The notes beneath the pieces were generated by a model that saw only the letters and a program-made list of their open reading frames with translations, was not told the DNA's origin and searched no databases. From Planctomycetota bacterium (lineage in GTDB: Bacteria; Planctomycetota; UBA1135; UBA2386), in assembly GCA_020425915.1 (NCBI GenBank), contig JAGQQZ010000030.1, positions 1 to 14,052 of the forward strand: 14,052 bases of DNA, given 5' to 3'. How positions within the stretch are numbered: position 1 is the first letter of the stretch; each line of letters starts with the position of its first letter. Shown here piece by piece: positions 1 to 6,313 of this stretch. Position numbers and translations under genes: made by a program.

Positions 1-605
1 CCCGCAAGGGTGTCGAGCGGATCATCCGCTACGCCTTCGAGACCGCGAAGAAGCGCGGCCCGAAGCCGAGCGCCGACAAGCCGCAGGTGACGCTGATCGA
101 CAAGGCCAACGCGGTGCGCGCCCAGGACATCTGGACCCGCGTGTTCGCCGCGGTCGCGGCCGAGTATCCGGACATCGCGACCGACCACGCCTACATCGAC
201 GCCGCCTGCATGTGGATGGTGAAGAACCCCGAGTGGTTCGACGTCGCGGTCAGCCCGAACCTGTTCGGCGACATCATCACCGACCTCGGCGCGATGATCC
301 AAGGCGGCATGGGCATCGCCGCGTCGGGCAACATCCACCCCGGCAAGGTCTCGATGTTCGAGCCGATCCACGGCTCGGCACCGAAGTACCGCGGCCAGAA
401 CAAGGCGAACCCACTCACCACGATCATGGCCGTGTCGATGATGCTCGACCACCTCGGTGAGGGTGAGGCCTCCCGCGCGGTCGAAGGCGCCGTTGCATCG
501 TTGCTGCGCAGCGGCCGCATCAAGAGCCTGCAGGCCGGTGCGCACGCGACCGACGAGCTCGGCAAGCTCGTCGAGGCCGAAGTGCGGGCGGGCGTCACGT
601 CGTGA
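1..605 (+). CDS. leuB: 3-isopropylmalate/isocitrate dehydrogenase family protein, C-terminal part (5' truncated)
   Basis: The frame is open from the first base, so the gene starts left of the window; 200 residues remain, about the C-terminal 55% of a ~350-residue enzyme. Family hallmarks are visible in order: the RxxxERI helix before an AFE segment, the catalytic lysine in IDKANAVR, the substrate/metal aspartates in NLFGDIITDLGAMIQGG, and the nucleotide loop HGSAPKYRGQNKANP. Enzymes of this family oxidatively decarboxylate 2R,3S-hydroxyacids in the cytosol; LeuB does so with 3-isopropylmalate in leucine synthesis. The ASGNIHPGKVSMFEP stretch and the C-terminal helix pattern fit the LeuB-like branch better than classical Icd, but the KY pair in the nucleotide loop resembles NADP-dependent isocitrate dehydrogenase. 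Family assignment is firm; the exact substrate is inference. The stop codon overlaps the next gene by four bases (GTGA), suggesting translational coupling. Confidence 0.88.
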   Translation, partial: RKGVERIIRYAFETAKKRGPKPSADKPQVTLIDKANAVRAQDIWTRVFAAVAAEYPDIATDHAYIDAACMWMVKNPEWFDVAVSPNLFGDIITDLGAMIQGGMGIAASGNIHPGKVSMFEPIHGSAPKYRGQNKANPLTTIMAVSMMLDHLGEGEASRAVEGAVASLLRSGRIKSLQAGAHATDELGKLVEAEVRAGVTS

Positions 606-1516
606 GCCCGTCGGCCGCGCGTCGCTCGTCGCAGCGTCGCGTTGCTCTCGTCGCTCTCTTCCTGCTGGGCGGGTGCAGTCCGTCGTACGAGGATCTGCCC
701 GAATCCAGCCTGTCGCCGTTCCTCGGCGTCGGCACCGAGCATCGCCAGGTCGGTGGTGCGACGCGCGAAGTCGGGCAGCTCTCGGTCGAGTTCGTCCACT
801 ACGTCGACGCGTCGGGCCAGCGCGTCGACCTGTTCACCTCGCTCGCGTTCGCCGACCCGGGCTTCTACGCCGACCTGCGGGAACGCGTCGCGCAGGTCGA
901 GACCGTGTTCGTCCACGACCGTGCGCCGGATCACGTGCGCGCGAAGCCGCATCTGCTCCGCTACTTCGATGCCGAGGCGCGGGTCGAAGCCGAGTACCTC
1001 GGCCTCGCGACCGAGCAGGACGAACTCTCGGGCTTGTTCGCCGCACACCCGAACCTCGCCGTGCGCGACCCCAAGCTGGCGAGCGTCACGGAAGCCGAAC
1101 TGTGGTCGACGTTCCAGAGCGCTGCGCCGCTCACGATGAGATTCCCGAAGTTCCCGCCCGGCGACCCGAACGCCGCGCCGGAACTCGATGCGGCCAAGTT
1201 GCTCGGCGCCGAGACGCCGAAGGCGAGCAGCGGGGACTGGCAGACGGAGAACGCCGACGAGCTGCGGCGCCGCCGATTGGCGTCGGCCATGGCGGTGCGC
1301 GAGATGTCGAACTCGCTGGCTCGAGATCGCGCCTACTTCGCGGCCGACGAGGCGCGGATGGAGGTGATGGTCGGCGACGCGCTCGCTCGCGGGGTGGACC
1401 ACGTCGCGATCGTCGCGCGGGCACCATGGATGTACGGGTTCGAGCAGGTGCTGGAGCAGCGGCTCGGGTTCCGGCGGCGCAGCGCGGAGTGGGTGACAGC
1501 GTGGAAGATCGAGTGA
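602..1516 (+). CDS. Putative lipoprotein with degenerate TraB/GumN-like domain
   Basis: A 304-residue protein. Residues 1-25 form a lipoprotein signal (Arg-rich start, hydrophobic VALVALFLLGG, then Cys25), so it is likely lipid-anchored outside the cytoplasm. The GTG start overlaps the upstream stop (GTGA), consistent with coupled translation. The body resembles the TraB/GumN (TIKI-like) fold as I know it from other bacteria: a strand followed by ADPGFYADLRERV (84-96, compare the usual HxxDPxYYxxL), an LGLATEQ segment (133-139), a late RxMSNSLARDR helix (233-243), and a C-terminal strand-turn-helix ending GFRRRSAEWVTAWKIE. The family's metal-linked positions look lost: SLAF for GxxH near residue 80, VHD for the Glu turn near 104, and ARAP for the second GxxH near 272. 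If the homology holds, it is a non-catalytic member. Function is unknown; the fold call is by eye and moderately sure. Confidence 0.8.
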   Translation: MSPSAARRSSQRRVALVALFLLGGCSPSYEDLPESSLSPFLGVGTEHRQVGGATREVGQLSVEFVHYVDASGQRVDLFTSLAFADPGFYADLRERVAQVETVFVHDRAPDHVRAKPHLLRYFDAEARVEAEYLGLATEQDELSGLFAAHPNLAVRDPKLASVTEAELWSTFQSAAPLTMRFPKFPPGDPNAAPELDAAKLLGAETPKASSGDWQTENADELRRRRLASAMAVREMSNSLARDRAYFAADEARMEVMVGDALARGVDHVAIVARAPWMYGFEQVLEQRLGFRRRSAEWVTAWKIE

Positions 1517-1529
1517 GCTGAAGGCTCAC
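1513..1529 (+). other. Small perfect hairpin over the lipoprotein stop codon
   Basis: GTGAGC, a five-base loop TGAAG, then GCTCAC gives a perfect 6-bp stem that includes the TGA stop at 1514-1516. No T-run follows, so it is not a classical intrinsic terminator. It could slow transcription or protect the 3' end, or be chance in GC-rich DNA. Confidence 0.3.
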
Positions 1530-1564
1530 CGGTGGCTCGGCCCGCATCCGATCGGCGTTGGGCC

Positions 1565-1570
1565 TACACT
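1565..1570 (+). promoter_or_regulatory. Candidate -10 element of a leaderless promoter (beta-helix gene)
   Basis: TACACT lies 7 nt before the ATG at 1578. With transcription starting 6-8 nt downstream of a -10 box, the mRNA would begin at or next to the start codon. A GGAG at 1573-1576 is only one base from the ATG, too close to serve as a ribosome site. No good -35 hexamer is seen 16-18 nt upstream. The same spacing recurs at 4416 and 7574. Confidence 0.5.
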
Positions 1571-1577
1571 GCGGAGC

Positions 1578-3866
1578 ATGCTCCGTAACACGCCTTCGAT
1601 CTCTCTCGTCGCTACGGTCGTGTCGCTCTCGTGGGCCTCGGCCGTGCCCTCGCAGAATCCTCCGATCGCGCCTCCCATCGAAGCGTCGGTGTCCGTCGAC
1701 ACTTGGGACGAACTGGCGACGATCAAGGGGAACACCTACGTCAAGTCGGTGTTCGTTCGTGAGCCCGATCGTCGGGGGATGGTGGTCTTCATCCCGAACG
1801 AAGAGCTGCCCGTGTGGGCGACCGCGTCGCCGCCCTCCACCCCGCCACAAGTCGGTTCCGCTTGGAGTGTCGACGTTCCCGGGCTGTGCCAGACCGACAG
1901 CAGTGGGACCGGCAAGTGGGTCTATCGTTGGACCGGGCCCGTGGAACTCCGTCGATTGGGCGTGTCGTACAACTTCCAGGCTGGCGGCGCCCCCGATCCG
2001 CGCGACGAGCGCGACGCATTCACCCGACTCGCATGGTTGGCCAGCGTGATGACGGAGGCATCGCAGGAGGAAGATCCCGCCGTGTTCGACGAGATCTACG
2101 TCGGACCCGGACGCTACAACGGCAACCTCGGCCTCCGCGTGAGTGCTCCCTTGCGGGTGATCGGAGCCGGTCGCGACCGGACCGTGTTCGTGGGCAACGG
2201 CGTCGCGAGTCACCAAGTGTTCGGCCTCGACTCCGAGTTGACGCTCGAGCATCTGAGCGTCGTGGACCAGGGCAGATTGGTCTATCTCAATCCGGACCAG
2301 CGCGACGGACTCGACATCCGGTTGACGATGCGCGACGTGGGTTACACGTGTGACACCCCGGGTATCGCGGGGATCAGTTCACGACCGTCGGGTCCGTTCG
2401 AGAACACGAGCTTCCGCCTGGAGATGTCCGACTGCCGCTTCCGTGTGTCGCCGGAGATGGCGCACGTCGACGCTCGGCTCGGCATGACGGGCTTCATCCG
2501 CTCCAGCTCGTTCGACGGCGGTCGGTTCGGGATCAAGGCGATCCCCTCGGGCAATCCCGGCGGCGTGAGCGGGCCCGCCAACCGCTACTTCCCGGACTTC
2601 CGCGTCAGCGATTGCGAGTTCGGGATGCTCACGTTCAAGCTTCCCGGTGACTCGTACCATCTCCAGGTCGCGGGGGAGCGATGGGTGATCTCGGGATGCC
2701 GATTCGGTCCCGTCAGTGGCTCCGGGAACGGGCTCTCGGGTTCGTCCGGATCCGCCGGGAACATCTACAGCAACCTCCGGGACTCGCACATCATCGGTTG
2801 CACGTTCGCGAGCAACGGAACCTACGCGTTGTTCTTCAAGGGCTCCGCGCGGCCTGGGTCGGTCAACCCGATTCCCACCAACGGGGACGGTTGGGGCAAC
2901 ACCGTGATCGGCTGCACCTTCGAAGGGGGCTCCACTCCGGACACGTCGAACACGCTGCAGATCGCTCAGGTGTTCATGAACGTGCGTGAGCAGCGATTCA
3001 TCGGGTGTTCGTTCCGCGACTACGATCGCTACGCGATGATCCTGAACCAACAGGGACTGGCCGGCGTGGCGGATGGCGGGAACATCCTGATCGAGGGGTG
3101 CGACTTCTCGTCGTCGAATTCCTCGAGTGCGATCCTGTTCCGCAAGGGAGGACAGGCGATCCGCGTCCTCCAGAGCACCTTCGCCAACATCGATGGCCCG
3201 CCCGACAACACGCGGCAAGGCGTGTTGGTCTTCGAGCCGGTCGCTGGAGTGCCATCGGACTTCGACGACGTCGCGATCGAAGGATGCATGTTCCGCGACA
3301 ACGCATACGCCGCGATCTACTTCTACAGCAGCAGCGCGACGTTCCACCGGCTCCGTTTCCGTGGCAACGTCGTCGTCCATCCGGCTGCGAACCACGTGCT
3401 CATCGGCGCCAACGTCGCGTTCCACGACCTCGTTCTCGAGGACAACTACATCGACGTGCCCATCACAGGATGGACGTCGCTTCCGTACGGATCGGTCGGG
3501 AGCAGCGTGAACAACACCTGGGTCACGGGGCAGCCACCCGTGGCGATCCGGGGAGCCCAGCGTGGCACCGTGGTCGAGAACGATCTCATGCTCGCGGCGA
3601 ACGACTTCGTCGTGGTCGGTCCGAAGGTGCCGATGAAGCGGCTCGCGAGCAGCGGCGGCAACGTCCTGGTCCGCATGGACGCCGGGTCGTTCGACGGGCA
3701 GCGCGTCACGCTGCTCGGGGCATCGACCGTGGACAGCGTGACGGTTCAGAACACCGGCTTCGCGGCGCTGGGTGCGGACCGGTTGCTAGAGGAGAACGAC
3801 AGCCTCGATCTCGTCTGGAACGCCGCGACTCAGGTCTGGTGCCAGTTGGCGCACCACGACAACTGA
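1578..3866 (+). CDS. Secreted right-handed parallel beta-helix protein (pectate-lyase/tailspike-like)
   Basis: A 762-residue protein. Residues 1-26 look like a Sec signal peptide (hydrophobic SLVATVVSLSWASA). Residues 121-210 read like the entry of pectate-lyase_3-type helices: a LRRLGVSYNF strand, DERDAF, then DEIYVGPGRYNGNLGLRV and VIGAGRDRTVF. From about 215 to 630 the chain follows the short strand-turn rhythm of PbH1 repeats, with a recurring (S/I/E)-(D/G)-C-x-F turn whose cysteines fall at 286, 346, 374, 408, 446, 477, 508 and 570. The C-terminal 120 residues (strand-rich, ending LDLVWNAATQVWC) resemble the cap region of tailspike-like beta-helices. Such folds usually bind or cleave polysaccharide. 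No catalytic residues can be assigned, so lyase, hydrolase or purely structural roles all remain open. It is probably transcribed alone from a leaderless promoter and converges on the CBS gene, with only 4 bp between the two stops. Confidence 0.9.
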   Translation: MLRNTPSISLVATVVSLSWASAVPSQNPPIAPPIEASVSVDTWDELATIKGNTYVKSVFVREPDRRGMVVFIPNEELPVWATASPPSTPPQVGSAWSVDVPGLCQTDSSGTGKWVYRWTGPVELRRLGVSYNFQAGGAPDPRDERDAFTRLAWLASVMTEASQEEDPAVFDEIYVGPGRYNGNLGLRVSAPLRVIGAGRDRTVFVGNGVASHQVFGLDSELTLEHLSVVDQGRLVYLNPDQRDGLDIRLTMRDVGYTCDTPGIAGISSRPSGPFENTSFRLEMSDCRFRVSPEMAHVDARLGMTGFIRSSSFDGGRFGIKAIPSGNPGGVSGPANRYFPDFRVSDCEFGMLTFKLPGDSYHLQVAGERWVISGCRFGPVSGSGNGLSGSSGSAGNIYSNLRDSHIIGCTFASNGTYALFFKGSARPGSVNPIPTNGDGWGNTVIGCTFEGGSTPDTSNTLQIAQVFMNVREQRFIGCSFRDYDRYAMILNQQGLAGVADGGNILIEGCDFSSSNSSSAILFRKGGQAIRVLQSTFANIDGPPDNTRQGVLVFEPVAGVPSDFDDVAIEGCMFRDNAYAAIYFYSSSATFHRLRFRGNVVVHPAANHVLIGANVAFHDLVLEDNYIDVPITGWTSLPYGSVGSSVNNTWVTGQPPVAIRGAQRGTVVENDLMLAANDFVVVGPKVPMKRLASSGGNVLVRMDAGSFDGQRVTLLGASTVDSVTVQNTGFAALGADRLLEENDSLDLVWNAATQVWCQLAHHDN

Positions 3867-3870
3867 CCGC

Positions 3871-4320
3871 TCAGCCGACCGCTGGACCCGGCCCCGCGGC
3901 CAGCGCCGCCGGGTCCAGCTCCTCGACGATCGCGAGCATGTCGTGAACCGTCACGATCCCGAGCAGCTTGTCGTGGTTGTCGACGACCGGCAGGCAGCTC
4001 CGCTTGCCCGCGCGCATCATCCGCGCGGCGGCCTGGACGGTCGCCTTCGCGTCGATGCACACGGGCTCGCTCATGATGTCCTGCACCTGCAGCTTCGCGA
4101 GTTGCTGCTTGGCGTCGAACACTTCGGCCGGGTTGCCGAGCCGCGGGGTCGAGGCGCGGAGCATGTCGGACAGCGTGACGATCCCGACGACGCGCTGATC
4201 GTCGTCGACGACCGGGATGTGGCGGACCTCGGCCCATTCCATCAGGTCCTCGGCGATCAACAGCTTCCGGTCCGGCTGCAGGGTGAAGACCTGTTCGGTC
4301 ATGACGTCTTGCACGAGCAT
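3871..4320 (-). CDS. Two-CBS-domain protein
   Basis: A 149-residue cytosolic protein made of a CBS pair. CBS1 spans about residues 1-56, with MLVQDVMTEQVFTLQPD, the RHIPVVDDD strand and VVGIVTLSDML. CBS2 spans about 79-132, with VQDIMSEPVCIDAKATV, SCLPVVDNHDKLLGIVTVHDML. A short Ala/Gly/Pro tail follows. CBS pairs (Bateman modules) bind adenine nucleotides such as AMP or ATP and regulate partner proteins; with no attached effector domain the partner cannot be named here. The start is decided by a strong Shine-Dalgarno (AAGGAGGA, 8 nt spacing), which most other genes in this window lack. It is divergent from the TMEM175-like channel gene 107 bp away, so a shared regulatory region is possible, but there is no direct evidence that it controls the channel. 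Confidence 0.92.
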   Translation of the reverse strand: MLVQDVMTEQVFTLQPDRKLLIAEDLMEWAEVRHIPVVDDDQRVVGIVTLSDMLRASTPRLGNPAEVFDAKQQLAKLQVQDIMSEPVCIDAKATVQAAARMMRAGKRSCLPVVDNHDKLLGIVTVHDMLAIVEELDPAALAAGPGPAVG

Positions 4321-4328
4321 GTTGGGAA

Positions 4329-4336
4329 TCCTCCTT
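4329..4336 (-). promoter_or_regulatory. Strong Shine-Dalgarno site of the CBS-domain gene
   Basis: Read on the - strand this is AAGGAGGA, ending 8 nt before the ATG at 4320. It is a near-perfect anti-16S match and fixes the start. It is the only canonical Shine-Dalgarno I find in the window. Confidence 0.85.
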
Positions 4337-4350
4337 GTCAGGGGTTTCTT

Positions 4351-4406
4351 CGGCTCGTGGCCTCGGGTCGCTGGACCCGGGTCGGAGACCTCTCGGGAAC
4401 GAGCCG
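4351..4406. repeat. Inverted repeat between divergent CBS and channel genes
   Basis: CGGCTCG (4351-4357) and its exact reverse complement CGAGCCG (4400-4406) flank a smaller hairpin, GGGTC-GCTG-GACCC (4365-4378). The arrangement sits between two divergent genes, where an operator would be expected. Short stems are common at this GC content, so the regulatory reading is weak. Confidence 0.3.
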
Positions 4407-4415
4407 TGGCCCCGC

Positions 4416-4421
4416 TAGGAT
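4416..4421 (+). promoter_or_regulatory. Candidate -10 element of a leaderless promoter (TMEM175-like gene)
   Basis: TAGGAT is followed by 6 nt (GGCGGC) and the GTG start at 4428. The spacing places the likely transcription start at the first codon. No Shine-Dalgarno precedes the GTG and no consensus -35 is seen. Confidence 0.5.
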
Positions 4422-4427
4422 GGCGGC

Positions 4428-5204
4428 GTGAGCACCGGCCAGGAACTGCGTCGTCGATCCGACGGTTTCCGTGAGCGCGGGCACCAGGTCACCCGGCTCG
4501 AGGCTTTCGTCGACGCGTCGTTCGCGTTCGCGCTGACGCTCCTGGTGATCAGCGAGGACGTGCCGAAATCGGTCGACGCTCTGGCCGCGAGCCTGCTCGC
4601 CGTGCCCGGACTCCTGTGCAGCTTCGCGCTGATCGCGATGTTCTGGTTCGCGCACAACACCTGGAGTCGGCGCTACGGGCTCGACGACATGGGGAGCATC
4701 GTGTGGAGCCTGGCGCTCGTGTTCCTCGTGATGGTCTACGTCTATCCGCTCCGGATGCTGTTCGGGTCGCTGTTCGGCTGGCTCACGTCCGTGACGCTGC
4801 CCCGCGAGTTGCTGACCGACGAGCAGTGGCGCGCGGTGTGGGGGTACGAGGTCCACGGCTACGCCGACATCCGGACGATGTTCGTCGTCTACGGGATCGC
4901 CTGGTCGACCGCCGGTCTCGTGATCGCGCAGTTGTATCGACGTGCGTGGAGGTCGCGGTCGGTGATCGGGTTGGACTTCGAGGAGGAGGTTTCGACGCGA
5001 GCGGAGATCGCGCGCTGGTTGGTCGTGCCTGCGACCGGCATCGTCTCCGTCGCGGTCGCGCTCGCGATGCCTTCGGATCCGTCAGGCATCCCCGAGGCGC
5101 TCACTGGCGCGCCGGGGTTCGTCTACTTCGGAATGTTCGCCACGCACCCGGTCACGGTCTGGGCGGCCAAGCGCGCCCGCGTTCGCTACGCGTCCGAGGC
5201 CTGA
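4428..5204 (+). CDS. TMEM175-family (DUF1211) six-helix membrane protein, putative potassium channel
   Basis: A 258-residue membrane protein. Residues 23-41 carry the family signature RxxxF(S)DxxxAxxxTxxx(L/I) as RLEAFVDASFAFALTLLVI; the family's usual FSD is FVD here. Hydrophobic segments lie near 25-41, 60-78 (with the typical FWFAHNTW), 89-113, 149-170, 197-213 and 220-238, giving the six helices of a single-repeat bacterial member. Bacterial TMEM175 proteins form tetrameric K+-permeable channels in the inner membrane, with the first helix lining the pore. The loop between helices 3 and 4 (about 114-148) and the charged stretch 171-196 are likely solvent-exposed. GTG is chosen as start because it lies directly after a TAGGAT -10 element and just before the conserved first helix. 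Family call is good; actual ion selectivity is inferred. Confidence 0.85.
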   Translation: MSTGQELRRRSDGFRERGHQVTRLEAFVDASFAFALTLLVISEDVPKSVDALAASLLAVPGLLCSFALIAMFWFAHNTWSRRYGLDDMGSIVWSLALVFLVMVYVYPLRMLFGSLFGWLTSVTLPRELLTDEQWRAVWGYEVHGYADIRTMFVVYGIAWSTAGLVIAQLYRRAWRSRSVIGLDFEEEVSTRAEIARWLVVPATGIVSVAVALAMPSDPSGIPEALTGAPGFVYFGMFATHPVTVWAAKRARVRYASEA

Positions 5205-5362
5205 GTCGATCGCGTGTCGACGATCTCCTCGGCCCGACGTGGTTCCGCGTTCGACGCGGGATCGGACTCGAGGTCCGGCAGGACGGGGAGCATCGGCGGA
5301 TCGGTCAACGTGACCCACCTGCGTTGGGCCGCGGCATCAGGCATCGGGTTCTCTCGTGACAT
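5186..5362 (-). CDS. Possible small acidic protein (58 residues), weakly supported
   Basis: A - strand reading frame fills the gap between the channel gene and the binding-protein gene. It begins MSRENPMPDAAAQRRWVTLT and ends in a hydrophilic acidic tail (PRRAEEIVDTRSTQASDA). Third codon positions are mostly G or C, and the middle (TDPPMLPVLPDLESDP) reads like a genuine peptide rather than the Arg/Ala/Pro-rich shadow frames nearby. The second Met (5343) has a weak GAGAG site about 7 nt upstream and may be the true start. The 3' end overlaps the convergent channel gene by 19 bp. The frame stays open further upstream as an antisense shadow, so openness alone is no evidence. No family is recognised. 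Confidence 0.3.
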   Translation of the reverse strand: MSRENPMPDAAAQRRWVTLTDPPMLPVLPDLESDPASNAEPRRAEEIVDTRSTQASDA

Positions 5363-5391
5363 GTGCGTGTGCGGATCGGGTTTCCCGAAGT

Positions 5392-5438
5392 CGGTGCACC
5401 TCGCACCGCGTCGGTGTCTCGCGCTCGGCTTGACCGAG
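5392..5438. repeat. Two tandem small inverted repeats upstream of the binding-protein gene
   Basis: CGGTGC-ACCTC-GCACCG (5392-5408) and CTCGG-CTTGA-CCGAG (5424-5438) are perfect 6- and 5-bp stems, each with a 5-nt loop. They end 31 bp before the ATG at 5470. The second contains TTGACC (5430-5435), a one-mismatch -35 hexamer, so an operator overlapping a promoter is possible. Small stems arise easily in such GC-rich DNA. Confidence 0.3.
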
Positions 5439-5458
5439 ACGAACGAAGGCCCGACGCT
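5430..5458 (+). promoter_or_regulatory. Weak candidate promoter for the 5470-9549 gene run
   Basis: TTGACC (5430-5435), a 17-nt spacer, and GACGCT (5453-5458) give a good -35 but a poor -10 (only the second A and last T agree). Transcription would start about 5 nt before the ATG at 5470, again nearly leaderless. Tentative. Confidence 0.25.
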
Positions 5459-5469
5459 GTCACGCGCTG

Positions 5470-6306
5470 ATGCAGCACCGACCCTCCGAAGATCGCACGG
5501 CGCAGATCCTGCGCGCGGTGACGTTCCTCGCGCCCGGAATCCCGCGCGAGTTCTTCGATTCGCTGCTCCGGATCCTCTCCGACACGCTGTCGTGTGGTGT
5601 CGCGCTCGCGGCCGAGACCAGGAGTTCGGGTCCGATGCGGCCCGAGGAAGATCTGTTCCGCGACGGGCACGCCGACATCGGCTTCGTTTGCTCGCCGTCG
5701 TACGTCTGGTTGCGGAGCCAGCCCGAACCCTCCATCGACCTCGTGCCGGTCGGGTTCGTGTTCCGCGATCCGCGGCACGATGGCGATCCGGTCTACTACT
5801 CGGAAGCGGTCGTGCGCGCGGACTCGAGCGCGCAACGGTTCGCCGACCTCGAGCAGCGGGTCTGGGGTTACAACGACGACAGCTCGCTCTCGGGCTATTA
5901 CGCGACGCTCGAACGGCTGGCGAGCGCGGGACGCGGCCCCGATTACTTCGAACGGTGGGTGCGGACCGGTTCCCACGGAGCTTCTCTCCGAGCGATCGTC
6001 GCCGGTGAGATCGACGGTGCGGCGATCGACTCGATCGCGCTGGCCAATTGGGGGCGAGCCAACCCCGAGCTGCGGCGAAGCCTGCGCGTCGTCGAGTCGT
6101 GGGGTCCGTTCCCGATCCAGCCCGTCGTCGCCCGAGCGGCCCTGAACGACGATCACAAGCGCGCCATCGCGCTCGCGCTGCTGCAGATCGACGCCGCGAC
6201 GTCCGGGCTCGCGGCGTACGGATTTGACGGCTGCGTCCCGACCGACGACTCTCACTACGACTCACAGCGGCGCGCGCTCGAGGCGCTGCGATGTCGCGGG
6301 AAGTAG
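5470..6306 (+). CDS. PhnD/SsuA-type substrate-binding protein lacking a signal peptide
   Basis: A 278-residue protein with the layout of phosphonate/phosphite-type ABC binding proteins: an opening strand LRAVTFLAPGIPREFFDSLL (14-33), the ADIGFVCSPSYVWL segment (68-81), an interdomain WGYNDDSSLSGYYATL stretch (132-147) and the TGSH...AIVAGEIDGAAIDS ligand-site segment (166-189). In transporters this fold captures a small ligand in the periplasm. Here no signal peptide is visible, and an in-frame TGA at 5431-5433 leaves no room for one upstream, so the protein probably stays in the cytosol as a ligand sensor or carrier, unless it is anchored by a partner. No permease or ATPase gene is adjacent. 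It lies 7 bp ahead of egtB, probably in one transcript, which hints at a link to amino-acid or thiol metabolism, but the ligand is unknown. Confidence 0.85.
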   Translation: MQHRPSEDRTAQILRAVTFLAPGIPREFFDSLLRILSDTLSCGVALAAETRSSGPMRPEEDLFRDGHADIGFVCSPSYVWLRSQPEPSIDLVPVGFVFRDPRHDGDPVYYSEAVVRADSSAQRFADLEQRVWGYNDDSSLSGYYATLERLASAGRGPDYFERWVRTGSHGASLRAIVAGEIDGAAIDSIALANWGRANPELRRSLRVVESWGPFPIQPVVARAALNDDHKRAIALALLQIDAATSGLAAYGFDGCVPTDDSHYDSQRRALEALRCRGK

Positions 6307-6313
6307 CCGACCG

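Noticed and set aside
457..1521. A + strand frame of 354 codons overlapping the dehydrogenase end and the TraB-like lipoprotein
   Set aside because: It is extremely Arg-rich and overlaps a frame with a proper lipoprotein signal and family-like strands.
3867..3870. Search for a bidirectional terminator between the beta-helix and CBS genes
   Set aside because: Only 4 bp separate the two stop codons and no stem with a T-run spans them.
5214..6008. A + strand frame of 264 codons reaching into the binding-protein gene
   Set aside because: Most of it overlaps the binding-protein gene in another frame, and the part before 5470 has no recognisable signal, Shine-Dalgarno or domain.
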